From Hansfordia pulvinata (Eukaryota; Ascomycota; Sordariomycetes; Xylariales), in assembly GCA_006538405.1 (NCBI GenBank), contig BJKQ01000015.1, forward strand, positions 434,001 through 498,000: a DNA stretch of 64,000 bases, read 5' to 3'. Positions 23,114 through 34,838 of this stretch are shown in pieces; within the stretch, counting starts at the first letter, position 1; every line of letters begins with the position of its first letter. The translations under genes and the position numbers were made by a program. Under the pieces are notes generated by a model. The model was not told the origin of the DNA and did not search any database. It worked only from the letters and a program-made list of their open reading frames with translations.

Positions 23114-24775
23114 ATGCCCTCGCAGCAGGCGGCTCCCGCAGCCAACAACGGCGGGGCGACCGGCGAGAGCGGGGAGACGACACCGCTTCTCAACGGCCAT
23201 GCAGAGTCGGCCGCGGGCGCCATCCCAGCCAGCGGCGACGAGGAACACACCATTGTCGTCGAAGAAGTCAAGGGCGCTAAGCTGTGGTTGATCCTGGGTG
23301 CGTGCTGGCTGGGCGTTTTCCTGGGCGCCATCGACCAGACCATCATTGCGACACTGTCCGCGCCCATCGCCAGTGAGTTCCAGTCACTCAGCCTTCTGTC
23401 GTGGTTGGCGACGGCCTACCTCATCTCCAACGCCGCCTGCCAGCCTATCTCTGGGCGATTGACCGACATCTTCGGGCGCGGCCCCGGGCTGGTCTTCAGC
23501 AACCTCTTCTTCGCAGCTGGCAACTTGATCTGTGGCCTCGCTCCCAGCGAGAGTTGGATGCTGGCGGGTCGCGTGGTGGCTGGCATTGGCGGAGGCGGCC
23601 TCATGTCCATATCGACCTTCACGGGCACCGACTTGGTGCCGCTGCGCAGCAGGGGCGTGATCCAGGGCATCGGCAACGTTTGCTACGGAGCCGGCGCCAT
23701 GCTGGGGGGCGTGTTTGGCGGTGTCATCAACGACCAGACAGAATGGGGCTGGCGCCTGGCGTTTCTGATCCAAGTCCCGCCCGTTCTTCTGTCGGCGTGC
23801 GTGGTTGGCTACCTGGTGCGCATTCCGCCCAAGGTATCGGACAAGTCGTTCGTGTCGCGCATCGACTTCACGGGTGCCGCGTCGCTCATCATCTTCCTGG
23901 TTCTGCTACTGCTGGGTCTCAATGCCGGCGGCAACCTGGTCCCCTGGGTGCACCCCTTGCCCCTGACAACGCTGCCGCTTTCGGTGGCAGCGCTGATCGG
24001 ATTCCTCATCTGGGAGTCGCGGGCACGGCAGCCGGTGATTCCCGTGCGGCTGCTACTGGACCGGACTGTCTTGACGGCGTGCTTGACGAATCTGCTGTGC
24101 TGCATGGCCAACATGGCCGTCCTGTTCTACGCGCCCATCTACATGCAGGCCCGCGGCGGGACGGCGACGCAGGCTGGCTTGGTGATCTTGTCGGGACCAG
24201 TCGGCATTTGTGTCTGCTCGATAAGCGCGGGTTTGATCATGAAGCGGACGGGTCGATATCTGGCCGTCGGCGTCGGCGCGGTGGCGCTGATGCTGGGGAG
24301 TGTGATCATCATGACGACGCTCAATGAGACTTCTCCGCGCTGGTGGCTTCAAGTGGCCTTTCTGCTGCTGGGCGCGGGGCAGGGCGGCATGCTGACCACG
24401 ACGCTGCTGGCGTGCCTGGCGGCGGTAGACCACTCGCAGCAAGCCGTCATCACGAGCGCGACGTATGCATTCCGCTCCGTGGGCGGCACCGTGGGCATCA
24501 CTGTGGCATCTGCCATCTACCAGAATGTGCTCAAGGGAGAGCTGTGGTCGCGGTTCGGAGACGTGCCGGGCGCGGCGGAGGAGATAGCGCGCATTCGCAA
24601 CGACCTGGAAGAGCTGCGCCATCTGCCCGAGGGATGGTACGCGGGCGTCATGGGGTCCTTCATGGCCGCCTTCCGCAGTGTCTGGTTCGCGCAGCTGGGA
24701 TTGGTTCTGTTGGCGCTGGCCAGTGTGTCGTTGATGAAGCAGCACACTCTGCATTCAACGCTGTCGAGGAGCTAA
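23114..24775 (+). CDS. MFS transporter, DHA2 family, Fnx1/Vba-like (14 spans)
   Basis: Proton antiporter-type carrier, 553 aa, single exon, ATG at 23114. The cytosolic N-terminus carries ETTPLL (21-26), an acidic dileucine signal typical of vacuolar membrane delivery, so a vacuolar basic amino acid transporter (Fnx1/Vba-like) is the preferred reading. Span 1 ends with GAIDQTIIATLSAPIASEF. Motif A is GRLTDIFGRG, motif B is RVVAGIGGGG, and motif C lies in the GNVCYGAGAMLGGVFGG span. A cytosolic loop follows at about 225-240 and then the extra central spans typical of DHA2. The C-terminal half has the LLGAGQGGMLTTTL and SVGGTVGITVASAIYQN blocks. Drug or siderophore export remains possible; there is no cluster context. 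Confidence 0.9.
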   Translation: MPSQQAAPAANNGGATGESGETTPLLNGHAESAAGAIPASGDEEHTIVVEEVKGAKLWLILGACWLGVFLGAIDQTIIATLSAPIASEFQSLSLLSWLATAYLISNAACQPISGRLTDIFGRGPGLVFSNLFFAAGNLICGLAPSESWMLAGRVVAGIGGGGLMSISTFTGTDLVPLRSRGVIQGIGNVCYGAGAMLGGVFGGVINDQTEWGWRLAFLIQVPPVLLSACVVGYLVRIPPKVSDKSFVSRIDFTGAASLIIFLVLLLLGLNAGGNLVPWVHPLPLTTLPLSVAALIGFLIWESRARQPVIPVRLLLDRTVLTACLTNLLCCMANMAVLFYAPIYMQARGGTATQAGLVILSGPVGICVCSISAGLIMKRTGRYLAVGVGAVALMLGSVIIMTTLNETSPRWWLQVAFLLLGAGQGGMLTTTLLACLAAVDHSQQAVITSATYAFRSVGGTVGITVASAIYQNVLKGELWSRFGDVPGAAEEIARIRNDLEELRHLPEGWYAGVMGSFMAAFRSVWFAQLGLVLLALASVSLMKQHTLHSTLSRS

Positions 24776-27700
24776 GGGCTTGGGCTCAGATGGCCAAATC
24801 GGCAGCCAGAGACAGGGAGACGGAGGGGCCGGTGTATTGTGGGTTTGGGTTGCTGCTCGCCGAGTTGCAGCAGGGGCGACGAGGATAGGCGAAGGGGTTC
24901 ATTTTGTCAATAAGCGTGCATCGTATACAGCGTGTGCAACTTTCCCAAGACTAGCTGTGTGATTCCGGGGAGGAGAGGAGGGAGGAGGAGATGGCCCTGA
25001 TGGTGCGGGCAGTAAAATTGCAGATATTGCGATGTGGTGTGCAACGTCGGATTTGAAGGCAATGGTTGTGGGCCACGGGGTCGGTCCTACGTGCGTGCTT
25101 ACAATACATACAACATAACATGTTAGAAGACAATGTCACCTTCCTGGCTTCCTCTTTTCCTTCTCAACTGGCTCCTGCCCCATACGAGCCATCCTCGCGA
25201 ATGCCAAGCAAGGAAGTCACGATGCACTTTCCGCAGAGAAAAGCTCGCTCGCACTTACCGCACCCCTTGGAAGGTGTTGTCCCAGATACGTTTAGGTACT
25301 AAGTACGTTGAGGGGAGCATCGATTGCAGCCGCAGATGGGGGCTTTCAGATTCATTTTGGGCACTTTATGAAGAGTATCATCTAGAATCCGATCTGCAAT
25401 AGGGGACGCCTGCAGCCGGCCAACGCAAGAACGTTGGACATTTGCTCGGCGAGCATAGGTAGGCTGTTGACGTGAGCTTGGGCGTGCTTTTTAATGATTT
25501 CCAAAGGGTTTACCGGACAGTTGCTGTCCGATGCAAATGAGACACCATACTCGTACATGAAAGAGTGGACACAGCTGGCAACTCGAGAACTTCAAGTCAA
25601 ATCGTAGGTACAGAGTCAAGTCGGAAAGTTTCTGGTTGTCCAGCGTGACGTCGTTGGGTATAATGAGAGGCCGCAGTGGTCAAGGTATCTGTGGCCAAGC
25701 ATCAGCCACCCGCCTGGGAACTTGATTGACGGCTCAAAGCACCGATCCTGCGTGCCTTGCGAGTATTCAAGTTGGCGGCTTCGACGTCTTCCGAGAACGA
25801 ATACTTGCGACGCCCTTGGGTTTCGCTACGGAACCGATAAGCAGGGTTGATTTCTGTCCGTCTCGCTGCAAATAGGGAACCGGAATGCGCCCTGGCACCA
25901 CATTCGTCAGGTAGGTCTGGCATTGCAGGTGCATGCATATGCGGGCGGCATGGGTTCGATTGATCCGTGGCCTTTCGTCGAAATGAGCGACGACGATGGG
26001 TGCGGCTTCGGTGCGACACAACCCCCGCTGAACTCGTTGGCTTGCAAGCGAACTCTGGAACCCGAAGCCAACCAAGGCATTCGGATTCGGAAAGGCTGTA
26101 TTACCTAACCGTAGGTTCGGATTGCAACAGCGCGTGGCGAATGGCATCTACTCGTACGCAAGGCGTGGCAAGCTTGCACTGCACAGGGTTCTCAAGACCA
26201 ACAAGCAAGTGGGCAGTGCAGACGACCCAGTTCCCGCAATTCGGGGCTGAGCATTGGCCGAGAGACACTGGCACATACACAGAGTGCCCATGGATGCGAG
26301 TACTCGTACAGGATCCCGAGGTACTCGTACCTACAGGTTGGGACGTTGGTGAGGACGCCAACACCAGCCACAGCAACAGTACTGCAGATGCCCTGACAAT
26401 GAGTTACCTCCCAGTCCTACCCTAAATACCTGATGATTTTCTTTTTCGGCACCCCCATATTGACTTGGTCTTACCTTGTAGCAGACGCGCGTTTCCGGGC
26501 TGGCAGACCACGTATTGTGGGCAATTTGGTACGCTTGGCCATCGAGGGTCAACATGGCTCAGCCGGGCTATCGCCGTACAGTCAATAAAGACATGTACGT
26601 ATGTATACCTAATGTAGATGATCAGAAGCACCTGGAAAGGATGGATAGCAAATGATGAGCAAAGTGGTTGCATTAATGTTGCAGAAGGGAAGAATTCACA
26701 GTTGGGCCGTTGCCCCATTTCCGACCTGAATAGCCTGCTTGCACGGTCGCGCCTACCCACACCCGAGCAACAGCGGCTGACCTGTACGTGCATCTGCAAG
26801 ATGACATCGCGCGGCGGTCCACGAAGCTCGTACCTCGAGTGAGCGGTTCAGAGGCGTGAGAAAGTGCATGTGAAAGTGCAGGTCGAACGTCAGATAGCCC
26901 TAAATGCAGACGGAGGGAGAATGCAACAGAGGGACCCGGGAATTTGCCATAGTTCTCTGTAGGTACCTAGATATATCAGGAATTCCGCCGTGTTTCCATT
27001 GGACAAGAAGCGAGGAAATTGGAAGCCGGAAACTGCTGCTAGTACCTTCGCATCACGGGAACCTGGGACGGGCAGAAGCTCATTACATGTACGAGTATAT
27101 AGGTATTCATCATGAGCCATCAGAAACTGAGGTAGGCAAATAGGAGCCTCCGAAAAGATCTATTCTGTCTCGCGATCTTCCTCTGCCTGAGCCTGTCCAC
27201 TGCAGATGTATCGGTAGTTCATGTAGCCACCCGTGAATACTCTATCGCCGACATTGCCCAAGAGCCCGCACAAACGCACAAACGCACCCTGATCGACCGC
27301 CGGCCGTCGAGGGTTGATTGAAGAAGGTACCTGATACAGCAACAGTAGAGGTGCGAGAGGTACACGTCGTCCTGATCAGATCGACAGTGGAAAGTGGGTC
27401 TCGACAATTCGCTCTTTGTCCGCTCTGATCAATTCGTGCTCGGGTACCTACCTGCTAACCTCTCTTGCACCTCCCAGAGTTAGGCACCTAGGGGGATACC
27501 TTAGGTACGAGATGTAGCCCAGAGGTAGAAGCCCACCTGGGCTGCGCCAGCTTCACAGCCCTGCCGACAAACTCGCCCGTCCCAACATCGTCATCGTCTC
27601 TCGCCCTGCCCACCGGCGCGGCTCCCGCCTTGACGACACCCGCCCAGCCCTGCTTACCTACAATTACCACGCCTATCTTCATTACCTGGTATGATTAGGT

Positions 27701-28204
27701 AGGTAGGCAGCTGGCGACCACCCTGCCTGCGCTACCACTCCCGCTCCCTACTACCTACTCGTACGCGCCGGGACTCTATCCACCTATCCGTACCTGTGTA
27801 TTTCGCCACCCCTGTCGTGTCCCAGACCCGCCCCTGTCAGCCTGTCTGCGCCTCCCTGTCCGCGCAACCGTCGTCCTAGTTAGCCGTGCCAGCTCCCCTC
27901 GACGACCTCGCCTCAAGAGCCCAAGGCGCCCTCCGTCCCCTCCCCATCGGCGGCCTTTCCCATCACGACCCTCCCAGCCATCGCAGCCATCAAAACCACA
28001 GCCCGCTAGCTACGGATCTGCCTCAACACCCAACCTGACTCAGTCACTCAGATCTCGCCCGGCCAACCCAGCGCAACCCGTCCCCCACCGACGCGTCCCA
28101 CTTCGACCTACTGCTTGCTGAACACATCGCCGCCCTCGTTTTATTCGACACGTCTTCCGATCAGCAAGACCGCACCTCCTACCACCGCCACCGCCGCCGC
28201 CATC
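24776..28204. other. 3.4-kb gene-poor region
   Basis: No supported gene. TACGAGTA-type octamers at 25548, 26149, 26301, 26322, 27090 and 27756; ACCT/AGGT runs near 27450 and 27695. The final 400 bp is C-rich leader of the MARVEL gene. Short open frames on both strands look random. Confidence 0.5.
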
Positions 28205-29214
28205 ATGGGCCTGCTCGAGAGGTTCGAGTTTGACCCTGACAAGGTCCCCAACATCAAGCTCGGCTTCCACGTCCTGCAGCTCGTCATTGCCTTTGTCATC
28301 TTCATCCTCGAGATCATCGTCTTCCGCGCAAAGGACGCCGCGATCGTCGGCAACAATGGTTGGACGTTCGGCATGTGCTTCCTCACCATCCCCGGCGTCC
28401 TCTACCTCGCCCTGTGCCCCCGCTTCGAGCGCACCCGCCGCGCCGCCCAGCCCCACGCGATGCTCGTTGTTGACGCCATTTGGACTGTTCTGTGGCTGTC
28501 CGCCTTTGCCAGCCAGACCGCCTACACCTCTTCCGGGCAGTGCGGCGAGGCCTGCAACATGAGCAAAGCCATCTCCGGTATTGCCTTCTTTGAGACGTAA
28601 GCCCACCGCTGTCTGCTACTTTCCCCCCGGCCGTCCGCATTGCTGACTGTATTCTTCTCTCCAGCTTCTTCTTCGCTCTCACCAGCGGCTTGAGCGCCTA
28701 CTCCCTCAACTACTACCAGAACAACGGCTACCTGCCCGGCTACGACAATCTCGGCAGTGGCAAGGGCGAGAACATCGACCCGGACAAGGCTGCCTTCTCC
28801 ATGGCGCCCCACGACGAGGAGGCCTACGCCCCCGTCGACATGCACGACCGCAACGACGACCACGACAACCCCTACCATCCGGACTCGTACAACAACACGT
28901 CGTCCGTCTCGGGCACCGGCGCCGGCGCCTACTTTGACAACGACACCTCCTACCGCCCCCACAGCCCCGTCCGCCCCCATAGCCCACTCGAGAACCCCTT
29001 CGACAACAGCAACAGCCGCCTGAGCACCTCGTCCCCGCACAACGACCCCTACTCGGACTACGGCGCCTCGTCCTACGTGGGCGCTTCCACCTCGCACCTC
29101 GGCGGCTCTACCACCGCCCAGAACCCCATTTACGCGCCGCCCTCCGCGGAGGACTACGATCCCGCGCGTCCCGCCCAATTCCCCTCAGCCAATTACGACC
29201 GGACGCTACACTAA
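28205..29214 (+). CDS. MARVEL-domain four-span membrane protein
   Basis: Fungal membrane-apposition or trafficking protein of the MARVEL superfamily. Two exons (28205-28596, 28665-29214) split by a 68-nt intron with a GCTGAC branch site give 313 aa. Four hydrophobic spans lie within about residues 15-145: LGFHVLQLVIAFVIFILE, GMCFLTIPGVLYLAL, VVDAIWTVLWLSAFAS and GIAFFETFFFALTSGLSAYS. Two cysteines (about 111 and 115) sit in the second outer loop. The C-terminal 160 residues form a hydrophilic tail rich in Ser, Pro, Tyr, Asp and Asn with repeated RPHSP motifs, probably cytosolic and phosphorylated. The exact role is unknown. The MARVEL assignment rests on topology and the N-terminal pattern. 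Confidence 0.82.
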
Positions 29215-30240
29215 TTCTTCTTGCACGGAGTGCACGGAGAATGGGGGTGACGAACCGTTGTATTCAGCCTGTTTTTCTTTTTGGAGCATAAGCCAGCCGG
29301 ATGGGCCGAATCGCGAGGTAACAAGCGAGGGTTTAGAGGGATGGATGAACACAGTGGGCCGAGGATATACCACAGCGCGAAAGGAAGAGGTAGACAGGGC
29401 GAGGAGGGATTTGGCACACACAGCGCAACGAAATGCATCACGTCTTTGCTGCTTGTTGGGTACTGCCTGTCTGGATTTTAGGGTTTCTATAATGTGCTCT
29501 CTGGGTTGACATTTTTCTTCTCTCTTGGGTTCTGGGTTTTGCGATTCGGTGTTAGGATACTGGCAATGACATGATCACAGCCCTCCCCGTGAAGGGCTGT
29601 CGCGCAGCTACCATCAGAGACCTGGTCCACTCGTTGCAGTGGCACGTGGCATGGCCGAGAAAGGGCCTCTCTACTGTGAACTGTGACTACACACGCGAAA
29701 AGATGATGCACTGACGTCTGAGGAGGCTTATGTTGATCTAGGCTGGTGGCTGAAGAAACCCTCTCTTGGCATGGGGATTTCCACCCGCCGCATCCATGCT
29801 GCCTGTGGTGGCCTCACCCACTGCGCCATCTCCGTGACTCTGAACAGATACCCGAGGGGACGAAGCGATGATGATCAAGTAATGACAGATTGATATTGTG
29901 TGGAGAATACGTCCATCGTACACAGATCTTGCCTCTCGATACGTCATGACGAGGTGATCAGACCTGCTGCTGTGTCGTGTCTACGTGAACAGCCCCCCAC
30001 CGGTGGGCGCAACCTCATCTCGTCATCTCGCGGCGTCAATCTTGAGCGCTGTTCCCAGCTCGTGGAAATGACTGTCTTTGGACGGATGTTCTTCATACTT
30101 GACCTGTGAAACGCCTCGCAACCACCATTGAAAATCAAGGACCTTACCTGGGAGTGAAAGAGACTAAGAGAGTTCTCTGGACCCGCAGAGGCTTCGAGAA
30201 GCCTGTCTCCCCCTCTTCCTCCTCTGCTTGTTCCTCCTCC
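29215..30240. other. Intergenic region between MARVEL gene and kinesin
   Basis: Convergent 3' regions. The stretch next to 30240 has several donor-like GTAAGG/GTGAGT sequences on the minus strand, so the kinesin transcript may be spliced into it. No separate gene seen. Confidence 0.5.
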
Positions 30241-31706
30241 TCAACTCACCTTACCTGACCTGGCCTGGCCTGATCTACGGTACCTACCTGCTGCCGCGTC
30301 CGTCCTTGCCGGCAGGGTCACCCCCGGCGGCGACTTTGACACGCCGGCCCTGGTTCTGGGTGGCGACAAGCGGGGGTTGGACGACGATGCGCACGGGGTC
30401 GCCGAGCCGGCCCTGGCTGCGGCCGCGGACTTTCCCGGCGGGCTCCGTGAGAGGGGCTTGGGCGGGCTCCGGGGCGGGCTCCGGGGCGGACTCCTGGGGG
30501 GCGACTTGGGGACGTTGGACGAGGAGGACGCCGCCGACGACGACGACGACGACAGGGCCTCGCGCAGCAGCGGCGACGAGGTGGTGGGCTTCAAGGACCT
30601 CCGGGAGGAGGAGGACGACGTCGACGATGACGAGATGGATGAGGAGGCGAGCTGGGCCTTGGAGGCGTCGGCGCCGTGCTCGAGGGTCTGCAGGGAGACG
30701 GCGAGGTCGGAGGCGAGGCCGGAGACGTTGAGCAGCATCAGCGTGCGGCAGTCGCGGCCGATGAGGCTGTCGCGCAGGTGGCGGGTCAGCGTCGTCTTGG
30801 GCGCGACGGGCGCCCCGTTGCCCAGCGCGGTCAGCACGAGCCGCAGGTCCGACAGCGACTGGTTGATGGCGACGCCCTCGGCCTTGAGCTGGCCCTCGGC
30901 CCCCGTCGCTCCCGGCCGCTCGGACCCGGCGAGGTCCACCAGGTTGAGCACCCCATCATATTCTTCCTCTTCGTCATCCTGTCCTTGTTGGTCGAGGTCG
31001 TCGTCGTTGTCCCCGTCCTGTCTCCGGCTCGGGCTCCGCACGCGGAACGTGTAGACGCAGTGGCTGCGGGACGACGACTCGTTCATGCGCGTCGCCGCGG
31101 TCTGCCGCCCCGCGCTCACCAGCGCGATCATCGTCTCGGCCATGCGGAGCGACTCGACCGGCACGGCGGTGGGCGCGGCTTGGCCGTACTGTCTGCCGAG
31201 CGGGATCCTCTTCTGCTGCCCCGACGCGACCACGACGCTCCCGCCGTCGCCGCCGGCGCCGTCCGACACCTCGAGCAGGAGGTCGTACACGGTGTCGAGG
31301 TGGATCTCGGTGACGGACATGAGCAGCCTGGGACGGCCTCTGCGGCCATGGCCACCCTGGCCGAGGCCGGCGAGGAGGGCGGCGGCGGACTGCAGGACGA
31401 TGCCGCGGTCGCCCGGGGCGCTGTGGGTCATGGTGTGTGTTTTGCCCGCGCCGCTCTGGCCGTAGCAGAAGACGCTGGCGCGCTGGCCGCGCAGGGCGGA
31501 GCCGACGAGGTCCGCGACGCTGCCGGCGAAGACGGCAGCGTTGGCCTCGTCGGGGCCGAAGATGCGCTCGAACTCGAACTCGCGGATGCTGTCGACCACG
31601 TCGCCCGTCACCAACCGCCGCGGGGTCCGCACCGCCAACTGGCCCCAGTGATCCGTGTACCGGCCGCGGATCCGGGGGCCCCAGTTGACCAGCTTGTTGT
31701 TCCTGC

Positions 31707-31739
<33 letters not shown>

Positions 31740-32532
31740 CGCCGCCGCGGATCCGGCACATGACGCGGACGTTGCCGAGCACCTCCATCAGCTTGCCGAA
31801 CAGGGCCGAGTTGCGCGCGTCGTTGTCCTGCTCCAGGCGCGCGCGCGCCGCCTCGGCCTGCCCGAGCTTGGCCTCCCGCTCCCGCGCGACCCGCTCGCCG
31901 TCGGCCAGCTGGTTCTTGTAGATTTGCTCCTGCTTGCGGGCAGCGCCGAGTCGGCCCTCCAGCATCGATACCCGGTCTCGCAGCTGCTCGGCCTCGCGCG
32001 CCGCGCTCTCGGCCCGCTTCGCCGCGTCCTGCAGCTCTGCGGCCATCTGCTCGGCCTGCCGCGTCTTCTCCTCCAGCGCCTGGCGGTGGTCGTCATCGGC
32101 CTTGGTATCATCGGCCTTGGTCTCATCGGCCTTGGTCTCATCGGAAGGGACAGTCTCGGCATCCGTGCTGGCTTTGGCCACCGGCAGCAGTTGGCTCGTG
32201 TCCGGCGGCAGGCCGGCTCCCAGCTTCTCGCAGAGGCGGTCGAGCTTCTGCTCGATCCTGTCGACCCTCTTGTCGCGCAGCAGCTCGTCCATGAGGGCCC
32301 AGTTGAGCTTCCTGTTGATCCTTTCCATGGTTTGCCCCAGGGGTGGGAGGGTATTGGCCATCGTCGCGATCTCGTACAATACCTGATCGCTCTGGGACTG
32401 GCGTTTGTGCATCGCCTTGAGGCTGTAGCATTCTCTGGGCGGGTCGCCCCCGTAGCCGCGCAGGAGCTTGTCCGAGTGGCGAACCACCTCGAGGATCTTC
32501 TGCAGGGTGGGCTGCTCATTGTCGCTGGCCAT
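30241..32532 (-). CDS. Divergent kinesin-14-type motor protein
   Basis: Microtubule motor of 763 aa, single exon as called. An N-terminal helical region (1-105) is followed by a linker with repeated ADETK/ADDTK units and a coiled coil (about 145-250). That coiled coil leads directly into GKLMEVLGNVRVMCRIR (246-262), the neck-motor junction typical of minus-end-directed kinesin-14. The motor keeps its ATPase motifs: P-loop GQSGAGKT (358-365), switch I NESSSRSH (484-491) and switch II DLAGSE (533-538), then INQSLSDL. It is unusual in an Asn10 run right after beta-1 replacing the usual RP motif, an acidic insert at 506-525, and APKTTLTRHL in place of the PYRxSKLTxLL consensus. The tail has four SPPR/SPPK repeats. 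The last codons coincide with splice-donor sequences, so the C-terminus is uncertain. Confidence 0.85.
31704..31738. repeat. (GTT)n trinucleotide repeat encoding the Asn run of the kinesin
   Basis: About ten perfect copies in the coding strand complement, at the junction of beta-1 and the following loop. Likely length-polymorphic. Confidence 0.85.
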
Positions 32533-33862
32533 CGTGCCGGGTTGTTCTTTTCTGCTGGGGGACCCGCGGGGCTGAGGGTGCGGCTGACAGTAGTGGCGAG
32601 GCGAGATGGGCAGGATGACTCAACTGTGTGTTTAATTTCTTCACTTCGAGAGTATTTGGAACCGGCGTTGCTGCAGAAGGAAATAGATGACCACGGCGGA
32701 GTGAACGCCCTTTCTCCGTCGTTTCGATGCGGCCATGTGAACTTGCTAAATACTCCTTCTTACTGACTGACTTGTAAGGGCTGTGAGAAAGGGGTCTCGC
32801 GAGTTTCTTTCGTCTCTGAACAAGCCGGCGCTGGCTTTGTCGCCCTTGTCGCCGCGGCCACAAAGGCGGGGTCTTGTTGCAGAGCGATGCTCATGATTGT
32901 GCAGATGAGGGGTTGTTTGTCGTGTGGAGGGATGCTCATTGTTATGCAGACAAGGGTTTGTTTGTCGAGGGATGACATTGGAGTGCGAAACGCCGCCACG
33001 CTGCTGACGCGAGGAGAGCCAATGACTGTCTTGTGGGGCGAGAGCTGAGCGGCTGTCCTCCTTGCGATGCTCCGTTCCATTGTGCGTCTGCGCTTCCATG
33101 TTCAGTTCCTTGTCGCAGGAGCCGACCCTGCCCCGGCTGGTCTATACAAGACACGCTTTGTTCCGTCAGCACTCCCGTGGAATGAACGATGCTGCCCGCT
33201 GAACGAATCCTCGCGCGTCCATCCGCGACGGCGATGGGACCCCGCCGCCTGCGCTGTCGCCGCCACCCGGCTTGTTCGAACAGGGGGGTCTTGTCTTCTC
33301 TGTCGCGTCTCTCTCTGCATTCGTGGGCGTCCCTTGAGTCCCGCCGTGCAACTTTTCATCCAGACTCGCGACTCTCCGCAGGATTCCGTACTATCGTCTA
33401 GTACGAACAGCTCGAGCCACGTAAACCCGGGGAGTCTATATCGAGATTAGATAACTTTTGCCACCAGAACCTAGCGGCCACCAAAATAGGCCGATTCGAC
33501 TCTGGTCTAGTAGCCATGTGGGCGCGGATGCGGTGGCGACAGGCGGCTGTGGACAGCCTCAGGCTGGCCGCATTTGCGAGCAAGTGGCCAATCGACCTGG
33601 GTGGCAAGGCATTAGAAGCCGTGAAGCCGTCTCGGTCATCCGTCTCGCAGTACGAGTAGGAGCAGCGTGGGCCCTATTTGGCTGAAGAATTACCTAAGTT
33701 GTTAGCTGGTGAAGGAACATAGACTGCCACACATATAAGCACGGAGCCCTTCCCCCCCTTCCCTTCGAAACCGCGGTGGGAAAGTGATTGGCAAACCTCT
33801 CGGCTGTTAGCATAGCCCCATTGGATACCTACCTACACAATACCGCTTAGGTTAAGCGCACG
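32533..33862. other. Divergent promoter region, kinesin / cysteine-rich secreted protein
   Basis: Contains TACGAGTA at 33651, a TATA-like site at 33733 and an ACCT-run near 33826. No gene supported. Confidence 0.5.
33733..33738 (+). promoter_or_regulatory. TATA-like element upstream of cysteine-rich protein
   Basis: ATATAA about 125 bp before the ATG at 33863. Confidence 0.35.
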
Positions 33863-34316
33863 ATGAACGGCTTCTTGACGCTCTGGCTGTACGCCCTCAG
33901 CCTCGCCGCGGCGCTGGTGCACGCCGCCACGGTGCCCTCGATCCGCGGCGCGGACGTCGGCACGTTGCGACAGGTGAGTACGGAAGCCAGAGGGCTCCGC
34001 TCCCCTTTCCCAGCCGATTCTCTCGTGGCCGACGACAGCTGACCTAAATTGAAAACCCTCTTTCATACAGCGCGGTGAAGAAACCGCAATGTCCAAGATC
34101 AAGTGCGGGCTCTTCTCGACCGACGAGTGTCCCGGCTGGTTGGCGAGGAAGCGCTTCGACAAGTGCAACAGCCTCCAGCTGGATTGCCTTAAAGGGATCA
34201 CCGGCAGCTTGAACCATTTAGAGTGCTCACATAATTGCTGGCGAGGTGGGAGATGCGACGACTCTGGTACCTGCAGGCCCTACTATTACTATCCCAACAA
34301 GAACGAGAGGTCTTGA
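33863..34316 (+). CDS. Small secreted cysteine-rich protein (8 Cys), effector candidate
   Basis: 118-residue protein with no family I recognise. Exon 1 (33863-33973) encodes a strong signal peptide (hydrophobic residues 4-20, VHAA cleavage region) and a short pro-segment. A 97-nt intron (GTGAGT, GCTGACC branch, CATACAG) leads to exon 2 (34071-34316). All eight cysteines are in exon 2, in the order KCG, ECP, KCN, DCL, ECS, NCW, RCD, TCR. The last four, in SLNHLECSHNCWRGGRCDDSGTC, have dense spacing like knottin or chitin-binding-type folds, though I cannot assign one. The tail ends in a Tyr4 run and KNERS. The size, signal peptide and even Cys number fit an apoplastic effector or antimicrobial peptide. 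It is too short and too interrupted to show in simple ORF scans. Confidence 0.8.
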
Positions 34317-34838
34317 TGGCGTTCGGTCTCGACGAGTGGGTGTGTGGTGGTGGTGGCGGCGGCGGTGGTCTCTCTTTCTCTGTCTCTGTCTTCTTCTTCT
34401 TCCATTTCTTGGTGGGGTGGCCATGCGGGCGAGGCAGCGGGCTTGGGCACTTCTCTCTTCTGTTGTTACCATATATTCTAATAAAAGCAGATAGCACATG
34501 GCTCGTGTGTTGTAATCAAGACTCTATGATCGGAGATGAACGAGGCACGGGTGTGGGTGAGGATAAGGGAATGGAGGGTTACCGTCCCTGTACGAATTTG
34601 GAGAGGCACCTTACCTAAGTGTGCTAATAAGCTGGAACATGGGTTTGTCGCCCCCCCAAAAGCGCAGCGGCCCAGTCCCCGTAGGTGCCCCACACCAGAA
34701 ACGGCCCGGTGCGGATACCCCCCGTACCCCCGTCGCGTCCTCGGGCAGCTCTGCAGGTGATAATGGGGAATGGTAGCCGACCTCAAACCCACGACGACGC
34801 ATCCTCGCCTGACCGCAACCGGGCTCCTGCCACAGAAC
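34317..34838. other. Intergenic region upstream of GH63 gene
   Basis: 522 bp holding the 3' UTR of the secreted protein (GT-rich and CTT-rich tracts at 34340-34410) and the GH63 promoter. No gene seen. Confidence 0.55.

Noticed and set aside
30676..32766. Plus-strand open frame of almost 700 codons opposite the kinesin
   Set aside because: Antisense shadow caused by G+C-rich codon use; composition is Ala/Val/Leu/Arg-rich with no motifs, while the minus strand encodes clear kinesin motifs.
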